A stretch of DNA of 64,000 bases from Mucilaginibacter sp. cycad4 (GTDB taxonomy: Bacteria > Bacteroidota > Bacteroidia > Sphingobacteriales > Sphingobacteriaceae): NCBI RefSeq assembly GCF_034263275.1, contig NZ_CP139559.1:1-64000 (forward strand), written 5' to 3'. A model generated the notes under the pieces. That model was not told the origin of the DNA. It made no database searches and was given only the letters and a program-made list of their open reading frames with translations. Shown here piece after piece: positions 52,173 to 60,866 of the stretch (the stretch's first letter is position 1; each line of letters starts with the position of its first letter). Made by a program: the position numbers and the translations under genes.

Positions 52173-55100
52173 ATGAAAAAACGACTACTACTAATTTTGT
52201 GCAGTTTCGTATTTGCTGTAACACAGCTTTTTGCGCAAAATCACACTGTTACCGGTACGGTAACAGCCAGGGAGGACGGTCTTCCTCTGCCGGGTGTATC
52301 GGTGAAGATAAAAGGGACAACTACCGGTACCCAAACTACCGTCGACGGTAAATTCTCACTTAACGTTCCTAACAACGCAGTTTTATCATTCAGCTTTATT
52401 GGCTATGCTACGCAGGATGTCCCTGTTGGCGGTTCTACAAACCTTAAAGTGATTTTAGAGGCATCAAGCCGCGGTCTTAATGAGGTAATTGTAACCGCCT
52501 TAGGTATCACCAGGCAACAAAAATCACTGGGTTACGCTGCTCAGCAGATAAAAGGCGATGACCTTACAGTTACCAAACAATCCGACCTTAACACCGCCCT
52601 TGCAGGTAAAATTGCAGGTGTACAGGTATTAGGTGGTTCGGGTGCAAAATTCGGTACATCAACTATCCGCATCCGTGGTATCAATTCATTGTCGGGTGGT
52701 AACCCTATTTACGTGGTAAATGGTGTGGTTACTGATCCTAACGCGGTAAATAATGATGATATCGAAACTATGTCGGTGTTAAAAGGCCCTGCTGCAACTG
52801 CCCTGTATGGTCAGCGTGCATCTGAAGGTGCAGTTGTTATTACGCTTAAGAAAGGCTCAAACAAAGGGGTTGGTGTTTCTTTTAACCAGTCAACATCTTT
52901 TGAGAAAGTTTACCAGCTGCCTGAATATCAAAATGAATACGGTGGCGGTACCAGCACAACCTGGAAAACCTATACTTATGACCCTGCTAATGGTTCACCC
53001 GCATCATTTGCCAAGTTTAATGGTGTGAAAATTTACGATTACGGAGTTGACGAAAGTTGGGGGCCTAAGTTGGATGGTACAATGTACGCTCCATGGTATT
53101 TCTGGGATCCCACAAATCCAGACTTTGGCAAGTTAAAACCATTTGTTGCACAGCCAAACAACGTACGCGACTTTTACCGTACAGGTGTTACTTACAACAC
53201 AAATGCTGCATTTTCAAAAGCTGCAGATGATTACAACTTCAGGGTATCGTACACGAACATTGACCGTACTGGTATTACGCCTAACAGCGATCAGAAACGT
53301 AACAACGTTGGTTTAAACGGCGAGCTTAAATTAACCAAGAAATTTACTGTAAGCGCTAACGCTAACTTTTCGCAAATTAATTCAAACAATATACCTGCCG
53401 AAGGTTACGGTACGCAAACTGCTGGTTCATTCAGCCAGTGGTTTCACAGGGATATCGAGATCGATAAACTTAAGAACTACCGGAGAGCCGATGGTACTTA
53501 CACTTCATGGAATATCATAAGCCCTGATAACCTGGCGCCACACTATTGGGACAACCCATATACCGAGGCTTATGTTAATACTTCAAAGTCAAACAGCAAC
53601 CGTATTTATGGTAACATCACTGCATCGTACCAGTTTACTAAAGACCTTTCGTTGTCATTAATTGCACGGGAAGATCTTTTAAACCGTGATGACAATGCAC
53701 AAGTAGGTTCAGGTACTATCAATGTTGATTCATATTCACAAAGCCAGTATACCTACAAGGAAAATAATTATGTAGCTAACTTGTCATATAGCCATAATTT
53801 CAAAGATCTGTCTGTAAAAGCCGGTTTGTATGCCGAAACAAGGCAAGACAGGTACCGTTACACCAGCGGTGGTACCAATGGCGGTTTGGCCGTGCCTGAT
53901 CTGTACACTTTGAGCAACTCTATTGATGCTCCTTCATCATTCAGTTACAATGCATTATCACGCGTAAACAGCTACTACGGTTATACATCATTTGGTTACA
54001 AGGATTTCCTATACCTTGATTTTAACGCACGTAATGATATTTCATCAACTTTGCCGGTTAACAACAACTCATACTGGTACGGTGGTTTATCAGGTTCATT
54101 TGTATTTACCGAGCTGATGGCTAAAAATGATTGGTTAACTTTTGGTAAGTTAAGGTTATCAGCAGCCAAATTAGGTTCAGATACACAACCTTACCAGGTT
54201 TATCAAACCTACAACCTGAGTACTACACCTTATGGCGGTAATCCGGTACAAACCGTGCCCAATACCTTGCCAAACCAAACGCTGAAACCAACATTATCAA
54301 CAGCGTATGAAATAGGTACCGAGTTACACTTTATTAAAGACAGGATTAAATTTGACTTTAACTACTATACCCGTAACGCTAAAGACCAGATATTGCCTTT
54401 ACCGGTAAATGGTACTTCAGGTTATTCAACAGCAGTAGTTAATGCCGGTGAGATTAAAAACCACGGTATTGAAATAAGCCTTGGCGGCACACCGATAAAA
54501 TCAAAAGATTTTACCTGGAATGCTGACTTTAATATCTCATTTAACCGTAATAAAGTTGTTTCAATATATCCCGGTATCAATAGCTTACAAGTATCTCCTG
54601 ATGGTTTGGGCGGATATGGCTTATCTGGTGGTAACCAGGCAGCCGGTTCAAGAGGTTTCGGTTTCGTAGGATCGCCAAGCTTTGGTATCAATGGGGTGGT
54701 TGGCAGTTCATATGGTCAGATCATCGGTTCGGGTTTTACCCGCGATACAAAAGGGAATATTGTTGTTGATGAAAACGGCTACCCTATCGTAAATAATACT
54801 GTTAATCTGGGCAGTATGCTACCAAGTTATACAGGTGGTTTTACTAATACGTTTAACTACAAAAACTTTATACTTGCATTTTCTCTTGACTTTCAAAAAG
54901 GCGGTACGTTTGTTTCAGTTACCCAACAAAATCTTAACGGATCAGGCTTAGGCATTCAAACTGTTGGCCCTAATGCTAAAGGTAATCCAAAACGTGATGC
55001 TGTATCTGCAGGTGGCGGTACACTGTTTGCCGGTGTTCACGAAGATGGTACTCCCAACACTACTTATGTAAACACCCGTCAGTTATATGAATCAGTTTTA

Positions 55101-55361
55101 AGCCAGATCTGGGAGAACTACACTTTTGATGCATCATACGTTAAACTACGTGAGGTTAGCATAGGTTATTCCTTCTCTAAAAAGGTGCTGGGCAGGTTGC
55201 CGTTCCAAACAGCATATTTTGGTATCACTACGCAAAATCCCTGGATGATTTACTCTAAACTAAAAGGTGTTGATCCTTCGCAGTTGCAAACATCTTTTTA
55301 TGAAGGTGGCCAGTTGCCAAACACCCGTAACATCGGATTTAACCTAAAGGTAACGTTCTAA
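52173..55361 (+). CDS. SusC/RagA family TonB-linked outer membrane receptor
   Basis: A 1062-residue nutrient importer of the outer membrane, powered by TonB. Order of parts: signal peptide (about 1-22, ending LFAQ), carboxypeptidase-regulatory-like domain (VTGTVTAREDGLPLPGVSVK), the plug with SRGLNEVIVTALGITRQQKS and GKIAGVQVLGGSGAKFG and RIRGINSLSGGNPIYVVNGV, and a 22-strand barrel ending NIGFNLKVTF. It is followed at 18 bases by its SusD partner. No glycoside hydrolase or sensor gene is next to it, so the nutrient cannot be named. Confidence 0.96.
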   Translation: MKKRLLLILCSFVFAVTQLFAQNHTVTGTVTAREDGLPLPGVSVKIKGTTTGTQTTVDGKFSLNVPNNAVLSFSFIGYATQDVPVGGSTNLKVILEASSRGLNEVIVTALGITRQQKSLGYAAQQIKGDDLTVTKQSDLNTALAGKIAGVQVLGGSGAKFGTSTIRIRGINSLSGGNPIYVVNGVVTDPNAVNNDDIETMSVLKGPAATALYGQRASEGAVVITLKKGSNKGVGVSFNQSTSFEKVYQLPEYQNEYGGGTSTTWKTYTYDPANGSPASFAKFNGVKIYDYGVDESWGPKLDGTMYAPWYFWDPTNPDFGKLKPFVAQPNNVRDFYRTGVTYNTNAAFSKAADDYNFRVSYTNIDRTGITPNSDQKRNNVGLNGELKLTKKFTVSANANFSQINSNNIPAEGYGTQTAGSFSQWFHRDIEIDKLKNYRRADGTYTSWNIISPDNLAPHYWDNPYTEAYVNTSKSNSNRIYGNITASYQFTKDLSLSLIAREDLLNRDDNAQVGSGTINVDSYSQSQYTYKENNYVANLSYSHNFKDLSVKAGLYAETRQDRYRYTSGGTNGGLAVPDLYTLSNSIDAPSSFSYNALSRVNSYYGYTSFGYKDFLYLDFNARNDISSTLPVNNNSYWYGGLSGSFVFTELMAKNDWLTFGKLRLSAAKLGSDTQPYQVYQTYNLSTTPYGGNPVQTVPNTLPNQTLKPTLSTAYEIGTELHFIKDRIKFDFNYYTRNAKDQILPLPVNGTSGYSTAVVNAGEIKNHGIEISLGGTPIKSKDFTWNADFNISFNRNKVVSIYPGINSLQVSPDGLGGYGLSGGNQAAGSRGFGFVGSPSFGINGVVGSSYGQIIGSGFTRDTKGNIVVDENGYPIVNNTVNLGSMLPSYTGGFTNTFNYKNFILAFSLDFQKGGTFVSVTQQNLNGSGLGIQTVGPNAKGNPKRDAVSAGGGTLFAGVHEDGTPNTTYVNTRQLYESVLSQIWENYTFDASYVKLREVSIGYSFSKKVLGRLPFQTAYFGITTQNPWMIYSKLKGVDPSQLQTSFYEGGQLPNTRNIGFNLKVTF

Positions 55362-55379
55362 AAAAAGCTCTCACAAATT

Positions 55380-56867
55380 ATGAAAAAGTCATATATTAAA
55401 TATATAGCAGGGGCATTTATCTTTGTTGCAGCATCATGTAAAACTGGTGGCGACATAAATGTTAACCCCAATCAATCGCCCAATGTACAAACAGGTTATA
55501 TGTTAACCAGTGCAATACAGTTTTTAGGGGGAATAAACGGTGCCGGCGCAACAACCAATATTAACTCGTTTGCCGGCGAATTGTATTCACAATACATTTC
55601 GGAAACCTATTACACCAACGAGTCGCAGTTTGCTTTAAAGCAGTATGATTACCAAACGTACTATACAGGTCCGTTGCTTGATCTGAAAACAATAATCAGT
55701 AACAATACTGACCCTGCTAAGAAAAACCTGGCATCAACCACCAAGTTTGGAACCAACAATGATCAGATAGCCTCCGCAAGGATCCTTTCGGCGTTTATTT
55801 ATTTAACCATGACCGATAGGTGGGGAGATATTCCTTATACACAGGCTTTGAGTGGAGCAAGTAACTTTTCACCGGCTTTTGATGCGCAAAAAGATATATA
55901 TACCGCATTAATGAAAGAACTGGACGAGGCACAAGCCCAACTGGGTACTACTAATTCGTTAACGGGTGATATTTTATTTAACGGTAATAATGTCCGCTGG
56001 AAACACTGGGCCAATTCGTTACACGCTATAATGGCGCTGAGGCTTTCAAAAGTTGACCCTGCTACCGGCAAAACCGAGTTTGCCAAAGCTGTTGCAGGTG
56101 GCCTGATGACGTCAAATGATGATAATGCTACCTATAAATATAGCAGCGCACAAACTAATGAGAATCCATACTTTACTAATTACCGTAACCGGTATGATTA
56201 TGCTGTTAGCTCATTGCTGGTAACTACCCTGAAAGGGCTTAATGATCCAAGGCTTGCTGTTTATGCTGCTCCAACTGCATCTAACACCATTGTTGGATTA
56301 CCTTACGGCACTTATGGCGACGCATTAGGTAATTATAGCGCAGGCACAAGAGATGCTCCGGGTAATATTTCATTGATAGGTACAGCATTATCTGATGCCA
56401 GTTCATCATCTGTGTGGACTTCATACGCCCAGGTACTGTTTATGCAAGCCGAAGCCGCTCATCTTAACTGGATAGCCGGTGGTGATGGCGCTGCTGCTGA
56501 TTTCTATAACAAAGGTGTAACTGCATCATTAGAGCAAAATGGTATCAGTTCGGCTGATGTGGCAACTTACCTTGGCCAGGCGTCGGTTAAATTTAATGCC
56601 AGTACTGCTTTAGATCAGATCTTAACTCAAAAATGGATAGCTAACTTCCTTGGCGACGGATGGGAGTCATGGGCCGAATATCGTCGTACAGGTTTACCTA
56701 AACTGCTTGATCCGGTTCCGGGTTCATTAAGCCCTGGCCAAAGAATCCCACGCAGACAGCAATACCCTCAAACCGAACACGATCTTAACCTGACCAATTA
56801 CAATGCTGTAATTGCACGCCAGGGCGCTGATGCGCTTAATACAAGGGTATACTGGGATAAACAATAA
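55380..56867 (+). CDS. SusD-like nutrient-binding outer membrane lipoprotein
   Basis: A 495-residue surface lipoprotein that caps the SusC barrel and binds its substrate. The lipobox AASC puts the Cys at 20. Helical SusD features are present (LSAFIYLTMTDRWGDIPYTQ, AQKDIYTALMKELDEAQAQL, EAAHLNWIAGG). The pattern belongs to the SusD2 type, in which GDIPYTQAL is characteristic. Coupled with the susC gene. The nutrient is unknown. Confidence 0.93.
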   Translation: MKKSYIKYIAGAFIFVAASCKTGGDINVNPNQSPNVQTGYMLTSAIQFLGGINGAGATTNINSFAGELYSQYISETYYTNESQFALKQYDYQTYYTGPLLDLKTIISNNTDPAKKNLASTTKFGTNNDQIASARILSAFIYLTMTDRWGDIPYTQALSGASNFSPAFDAQKDIYTALMKELDEAQAQLGTTNSLTGDILFNGNNVRWKHWANSLHAIMALRLSKVDPATGKTEFAKAVAGGLMTSNDDNATYKYSSAQTNENPYFTNYRNRYDYAVSSLLVTTLKGLNDPRLAVYAAPTASNTIVGLPYGTYGDALGNYSAGTRDAPGNISLIGTALSDASSSSVWTSYAQVLFMQAEAAHLNWIAGGDGAAADFYNKGVTASLEQNGISSADVATYLGQASVKFNASTALDQILTQKWIANFLGDGWESWAEYRRTGLPKLLDPVPGSLSPGQRIPRRQQYPQTEHDLNLTNYNAVIARQGADALNTRVYWDKQ

Positions 56868-56898
56868 TTTATATTTGATGATCCTTAATATATTTAAC

Positions 56899-56923
56899 AA
56901 AGGCTGCCATTTGGCGGCCTTTG
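56899..56923 (+). terminator. Terminator of the susCD operon
   Basis: Stem AAAGGCTGCC / GGCGGCCTTT with loop ATTT and a following TGTTGTT, 31 bases after the stop. Confidence 0.8.
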
Positions 56924-57039
56924 TTGTTATAGTTGCCTGGTCCCTGACGGTAAAGATTTGTACAAGCTATGTGGTAGGGGCTTAACAAAGTTTAACTTTT
57001 TTAACTCATTATTCTTTTGGATACACGGTATATTTATCC

Positions 57040-57879
57040 ATGAAAAAACCTTACCTCATCATAATTTTACTAACCCTTGCAACTTTAAACAAAAGCTACA
57101 GTAGCTGTTTAGTTTCAAAAACTGATACGGGGAAATGTTTTTTGGTAACTGGAGGATATCATAATTCAGGATGTCTCTCAATTAAAAGGATCAATATTGT
57201 CAAAACAAGCGCCGACTTACGGCGGAAACAATTTTTTGTTAAATATGAACAAATACGTGATAGCCGCAGAGACTCGGGCTTTGTCAACGCGAAACTGATC
57301 CGTACAGGGTGGGGTGACGGAATTTTTGCCACAAGGCCCGGTTTTTACCGCCATGATCTTGCAAGTGCGGTTCCCGCAGGGGTTATTGCGCTTTCGCCTG
57401 CCGATAGAAAGAATTTTAAAATAAGTATCAACCAGGATTCTGTCAAGCAAATGAAGGATACCATATGCTATGCCGCAGGTAAGATACACAGGTGTCTTTA
57501 TGCGATAGTGCCCGTAATACTAAGCAACCAATCGGATGATACCTTAAAGTATATCAATATGTCATGTTCATGGCTTGATGCTTTTACAACCGATGTAGAA
57601 AGTATAAAATTGTTACCATCGGCTGTAATGGAAGAGTGCTGGAAGAATAGTCCTGCTATTTATATGATTGCTCCTCATCAACGGATAACGTTTTTTATAC
57701 CGGTGTATTTTTTAACTGATATGGGTAAAAACAAGTTGTTTGTATCAAAAGCTTTTAAAATAGGAATGAGTTTATTCAAATATATTGAAGGGACACAGTT
57801 TCCTTTCGATATATTGGGGCTAACACTTCGGCGGGAAAAGGATATTATTTTATGGAGTGATGACATTGTTGCCCTATAA
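57040..57879 (+). CDS. Unknown exported protein
   Basis: A 279-residue protein with a signal peptide (MKKPYLIIILLTLATLNKSYS). The mature part is beta-rich with many basic residues and four Cys; recognisable only as YAAGKIHRCLYAIVPVILSN and IYMIAPHQRITFFIPVYFL. No family recognised. Base use is more AT-rich than in the susCD genes upstream, hinting at a separate history. It stands alone, 170 bases after the susD gene. Confidence 0.7.
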   Translation: MKKPYLIIILLTLATLNKSYSSCLVSKTDTGKCFLVTGGYHNSGCLSIKRINIVKTSADLRRKQFFVKYEQIRDSRRDSGFVNAKLIRTGWGDGIFATRPGFYRHDLASAVPAGVIALSPADRKNFKISINQDSVKQMKDTICYAAGKIHRCLYAIVPVILSNQSDDTLKYINMSCSWLDAFTTDVESIKLLPSAVMEECWKNSPAIYMIAPHQRITFFIPVYFLTDMGKNKLFVSKAFKIGMSLFKYIEGTQFPFDILGLTLRREKDIILWSDDIVAL

Positions 57880-57973
57880 TCCATATCTTCAAATGCAGAT
57901 AACGTCGTTAAGCTTTGATGCGATGATAAGAATTGATAAAATCATTATTTATTGAATTTTTGGTTCTGTACCA

Positions 57974-58285
57974 TTGTGTCTTGTATTATTTGTTAGTTAT
58001 AACATTATGTTTGGGCCTTCCGTTAGGGAGAGTATTATTCAAAGGGATTTATTGGAAACGATTAACGGTGTGGTGGATACCTTATATAATGATAAAGCTA
58101 ATCACAATATAAGAACAGCTATTTTAACAAATAAAACAAAGTATCAAATTGAATCTGAATGGGAGAATAAAATTGAAATGGGTGATTCATTATTTAAAGC
58201 GAAAGGATCTTTTTTATTAGAGATGTATAAAAGGAATGGCCAGAAAGTAATTCTGGATTACAAGTCAACTATTCCTTCTCAATAA
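57974..58285 (+). CDS. Short unknown protein, possibly a gene remnant
   Basis: An open frame of 103 codons from TTG at 57974 (or 92 from ATG at 58007). The first 15 residues are hydrophobic (LVLFVSYNIMFG) and look like the second half of a membrane anchor; the rest is a charged, mostly helical domain ending LDYKSTIPSQ. The frame closes at a stop at 57953 with no proper start, so the gene may be truncated at its 5' end. AT-rich like its upstream neighbour. Confidence 0.5.
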   Translation: MCLVLFVSYNIMFGPSVRESIIQRDLLETINGVVDTLYNDKANHNIRTAILTNKTKYQIESEWENKIEMGDSLFKAKGSFLLEMYKRNGQKVILDYKSTIPSQ

Positions 58286-58402
58286 AAATCGGATAGTTTT
58301 AGGGAAGTCATTGTCCCTACAAGTAAATTGTTCTGAACGTTGATGTAATTGCTACCCAATCAGTACGGTCCTCAAAAACAAAAATAATTCCACGCTCTCT
58401 CT

Positions 58403-58432
58403 TTGATATTCAAAACATTGTGATTATCTTTG
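58403..58432 (+). promoter_or_regulatory. rpsU promoter
   Basis: TTG at 58403-58405 and TATCTTTG at 58425-58432, with 19 bases between: a full match to the Bacteroidota promoter pattern. Confidence 0.8.
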
Positions 58433-58442
58433 CCCTCCCTTG

Positions 58443-58451
58443 AAAGGAGGT
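58443..58451 (+). promoter_or_regulatory. Very strong Shine-Dalgarno sequence of rpsU
   Basis: AAAGGAGGT is complementary to the 16S rRNA 3' end over at least nine bases, 12 bases before the ATG. Most genes here have no such site. Confidence 0.85.
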
Positions 58452-58463
58452 ATTTTAGGAATT

Positions 58464-58655
58464 ATGATCATTATTAACGTAAAAGACGGCGAATCATTAG
58501 ACAAAGCATTGAAACGCTTCAAAAAGAAATTCGAAAAAACAGGTGTTTTAAGAGAACTACGCAGTCGTCAGGCTTTCGAAAAAAAATCTGTAACCCGTCG
58601 TCATGTTGTTAAACATGCTATCTACAAACAGACTTTGAACCAGGAAACTGTTTAA
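58464..58655 (+). CDS. rpsU: 30S ribosomal protein bS21
   Basis: A 63-residue basic protein of the small subunit, near the anti-Shine-Dalgarno end of 16S rRNA. Start MIIINVKDGESLDKALKRF at 58464 fits the family; the longer frame from the TTG at 58440 is an artefact of the leader. It has a full promoter and a strong Shine-Dalgarno site. In Bacteroidota bS21 helps hide the anti-Shine-Dalgarno sequence, and the strong site on its own mRNA is expected to give autogenous control (known for relatives, inferred here). Confidence 0.95.
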   Translation: MIIINVKDGESLDKALKRFKKKFEKTGVLRELRSRQAFEKKSVTRRHVVKHAIYKQTLNQETV

Positions 58656-58747
58656 TTCTTTTTTTGTTGAAAAGAATTAATTAATTTCTTGACACTATAT
58701 TAAAACTATTTGTACATTCATCATCCCGGATGTATAAATAGTTTTTT

Positions 58748-59659
58748 ATGTTTTTAGCGCGTTTTATCCAATACATCAAGTACGAAAAGCGGTATTCAGT
58801 CCACACTGTTTCCGCATATCAGTCTGATCTGGATCAGTTCATGCGCTTTTTAAACAACCCCGGCGGTGCCGATCCCGCACCCGAGCCGGTTATTACCCAT
58901 CCATCGCAGGTAAGCTATCATGACATCCGTAACTGGATGGTTGAGCTTATTAACCAAAAACTTACAGGCCGTTCGGTTAATCGCAAAATGGCCACGCTGC
59001 GCAAATACTTTAAATTCTTATTGCAGGAAGGTATTGTTGAAACTAACCCGGTATCCAGGGTGCGGTCGCAAAAAGTTGCTAAAACGCTGCCAGTAGTAGT
59101 TGAAGATGCGCGCCTCACAAAAATGTTAGATAGTGATGACATTTTTACAAACGATTTTCCGGGCCGGCGCGATAAGCTTGTTATTGAGCTGTTGTTCGGT
59201 ACGGGTATACGCCTTGCCGAACTGTTAGGTATTAAAGAACAGGATATTAGCTTTGACAGGGGAGTGGTAAAAGTATTGGGCAAGCGCAACAAGGAACGCA
59301 TCATCCCTATTAATAATGAACTGAAGATCCTGCTGCCCGAATATCTGGAGTTAAAGAAAAATCAAAATTTTGATAACAATTCCTTCACATTAATCGTTAC
59401 AAATAAAGGAGCCGATGCTTATCCGAAATTGATTTATTTAATAGTGCAGAAATACCTCTCCAACATATCAACTCAAAATAAACGGAGCCCTCATGTGCTC
59501 AGGCACACGTTTGCAACCACCATGCTAAATAACGGGGCCGATTTAAATTCAATTAAAGAACTTTTGGGCCACGCTAACCTCAGCGCAACCCAAATTTACA
59601 CGCACAATTCAGTTGAAAGACTAAAATCTATTTATAAACTCGCCCATCCAAAGGCTTAA
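58748..59659 (+). CDS. xerC: Tyrosine recombinase XerC/XerD family
   Basis: A site-specific recombinase that resolves chromosome dimers at dif. The 303-residue protein has the SAM-like N-terminal domain (about 1-95) and all catalytic residues: Arg155 in GTGIRLAELLG, Lys179 in VLGKRNKERI, His249 and Arg252 in SPHVLRHTFATTM, His275 in LLGHANLSATQIYTH and the nucleophile Tyr284. Placed between rpsU and hpf, a conserved order in the phylum, so chromosomal rather than phage-borne. XerC or XerD cannot be told apart with certainty. Confidence 0.93.
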   Translation: MFLARFIQYIKYEKRYSVHTVSAYQSDLDQFMRFLNNPGGADPAPEPVITHPSQVSYHDIRNWMVELINQKLTGRSVNRKMATLRKYFKFLLQEGIVETNPVSRVRSQKVAKTLPVVVEDARLTKMLDSDDIFTNDFPGRRDKLVIELLFGTGIRLAELLGIKEQDISFDRGVVKVLGKRNKERIIPINNELKILLPEYLELKKNQNFDNNSFTLIVTNKGADAYPKLIYLIVQKYLSNISTQNKRSPHVLRHTFATTMLNNGADLNSIKELLGHANLSATQIYTHNSVERLKSIYKLAHPKA

Positions 59660-59671
59660 AAAGGAGGAAAC

Positions 59672-60019
59672 ATGAAAATTACAGTGCAGTCAATTCATTT
59701 CACCGCAGACAAGAAACTTTTAGATTTTATTCAGAAGAAAACGGATAAGCTTGATACGTTTTATGACCATATTATTAGCGGTGAAGTTTACTTAAAGCTT
59801 GAGAATGTGGAAGATGAATGTAATAAGATAACGGAGATCAAATTGTTATTACCCGGCAACCAGATATTTGCCAAAGAGAAGTGTAAGAGTTTTGAGGAAG
59901 CTACCGACCTGGCTGTTGAAAGCCTGAGGAAGCAAATTGAAAAGCATAAACAAAAGAAAGCCCTTGCTGATGCTACAGCCAAAAAAGCTGTTTTAACGGC
60001 AGCAGAGGAGGGTTTTTAA
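59672..60019 (+). CDS. hpf: Ribosome hibernation-promoting factor (HPF/RaiA family)
   Basis: A 115-residue short-type hibernation factor that binds the 30S decoding region in slow growth. Pattern: MKITVQSIHFTADKKLLDFI, then HIISGEVYLKLE and VESLRKQIEKHKQKK. Twelve bases after xerC with a strong Shine-Dalgarno site (AAAAAGGAGG, five bases from the ATG), again unlike most genes here. It ends at a strong terminator before the tRNA cluster. Confidence 0.93.
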   Translation: MKITVQSIHFTADKKLLDFIQKKTDKLDTFYDHIISGEVYLKLENVEDECNKITEIKLLLPGNQIFAKEKCKSFEEATDLAVESLRKQIEKHKQKKALADATAKKAVLTAAEEGF

Positions 60020-60046
60020 TATTATAAAAAGGCTTATTTTAAGCCC

Positions 60047-60080
60047 AAATCGGCAGGTTTTTAGCCTGCCGATTTTTTTT
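60047..60080 (+). terminator. Terminator of the rpsU-xerC-hpf unit
   Basis: Perfect stem AAATCGGCAGG / CCTGCCGATTT with loop TTTTTAG and a run of T. Confidence 0.95.
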
Positions 60081-60091
60081 GATAAAAAATT

Positions 60092-60120
60092 TTGACGTGG
60101 CGTTATTTTTTGTAGATTTG
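60092..60120 (+). promoter_or_regulatory. Promoter of the tRNA-tuf cluster
   Basis: TTG at 60092-60094 and TAGATTTG at 60113-60120, 18 bases apart. A second -7 like box TACTTTTG at 60195-60202 could give a start closer to the first tRNA. Confidence 0.75.
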
Positions 60121-60260
60121 CAGTCCCTTTCGGGGAGGTATTTAACGCCTCGAAAAAAAGTTGAAATAGTTCTTTAAAATATCAAAAAGCTTATTACTTT
60201 TGCGCTCCGTTATCGAAAGCCACTTAAGGTTTAGGTAATGTAAAGGCAAGATAAATATAA

Positions 60261-60333
<73 letters not shown>

Positions 60334-60398
60334 CAGTTTTTTTCGGATTGAGGTATTTAGCTTCAATTTTGGATATCGCAAATCCGGAAACAACTACC

Positions 60399-60479
60399 GG
60401 GGGGATACCAGAGCGGTCAAATGGGACGGACTGTAAATCCGTTGCTTCGGCTACGAAGGTTCGAATCCTTCTCCCCCCA
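60399..60479 (+). tRNA. tRNA-Tyr (GTA)
   Basis: 81 bases with a long variable arm (GTTGCTTCGGCTACG region), as in class II tRNAs; acceptor GGGGGGA pairs with TCCCCCC; anticodon loop CTGTAAA gives GTA. Confidence 0.97.
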
Positions 60480-60481
60480 CT

Positions 60482-60567
60482 TATTTGAATGAGTGATTTG
60501 ATGAGTTAGTGATTTAGTGAATGCTAAAATCACCAATTCACTAAATCACTCATTCATTAATTAATAA
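60482..60567. repeat. Long hairpin of GAGTGATTT-type units between tRNAs
   Basis: Left arm 60482-60522 repeats GAGTGATTTGATGAGTTAG-like units and right arm 60531-60567 is its imperfect reverse complement (TTCACTAAATCACTCATTC). Confidence 0.75.
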
Positions 60568-60640
60568 GCGGAAGTAGCTCAGTTGGTAGAGCGATAGCCT
60601 TCCAAGCTATAGGTCGCGAGTTCGAACCTCGTCTTCCGCT
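60568..60640 (+). tRNA. tRNA-Gly (TCC)
   Basis: 73 bases; acceptor GCGGAAG pairs with CTTCCGC; anticodon loop CTTCCAA gives TCC. Confidence 0.97.
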
Positions 60641-60736
60641 CGGTTGGTTCATTAGTCGGTTAGTTCACTTGTTCATTAGTGGCAGCTGCAAAGACCAATG
60701 AACTAATAAACGGGTGAACCAATGAACAAAAAATTA
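60641..60736. repeat. Long hairpin of GGTTCATTAG-type units between tRNAs
   Basis: Left arm repeats GGTTCATTAGTCGGTTAG-like units, right arm (about 60688-60730) is an imperfect reverse complement with CCAATGAACTAATAAACG. Confidence 0.75.
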
Positions 60737-60808
<72 letters not shown>

Positions 60809-60866
60809 CAGTGTTATAAAACATACATTAAAGTTAAAATTAACCTACAAAAATAATTTATAGATC

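Noticed and set aside
58748..59659. Integrase of a mobile element or prophage
   Set aside because: All features match the chromosomal XerC/D type, and its place between rpsU and hpf is the conserved housekeeping order; no attachment site or phage genes are nearby.
60481..60736. CRISPR-like array between the tRNAs
   Set aside because: The short repeats are degenerate, differ between neighbouring gaps and pair with each other as hairpin arms; there are no equal spacers and no cas genes.
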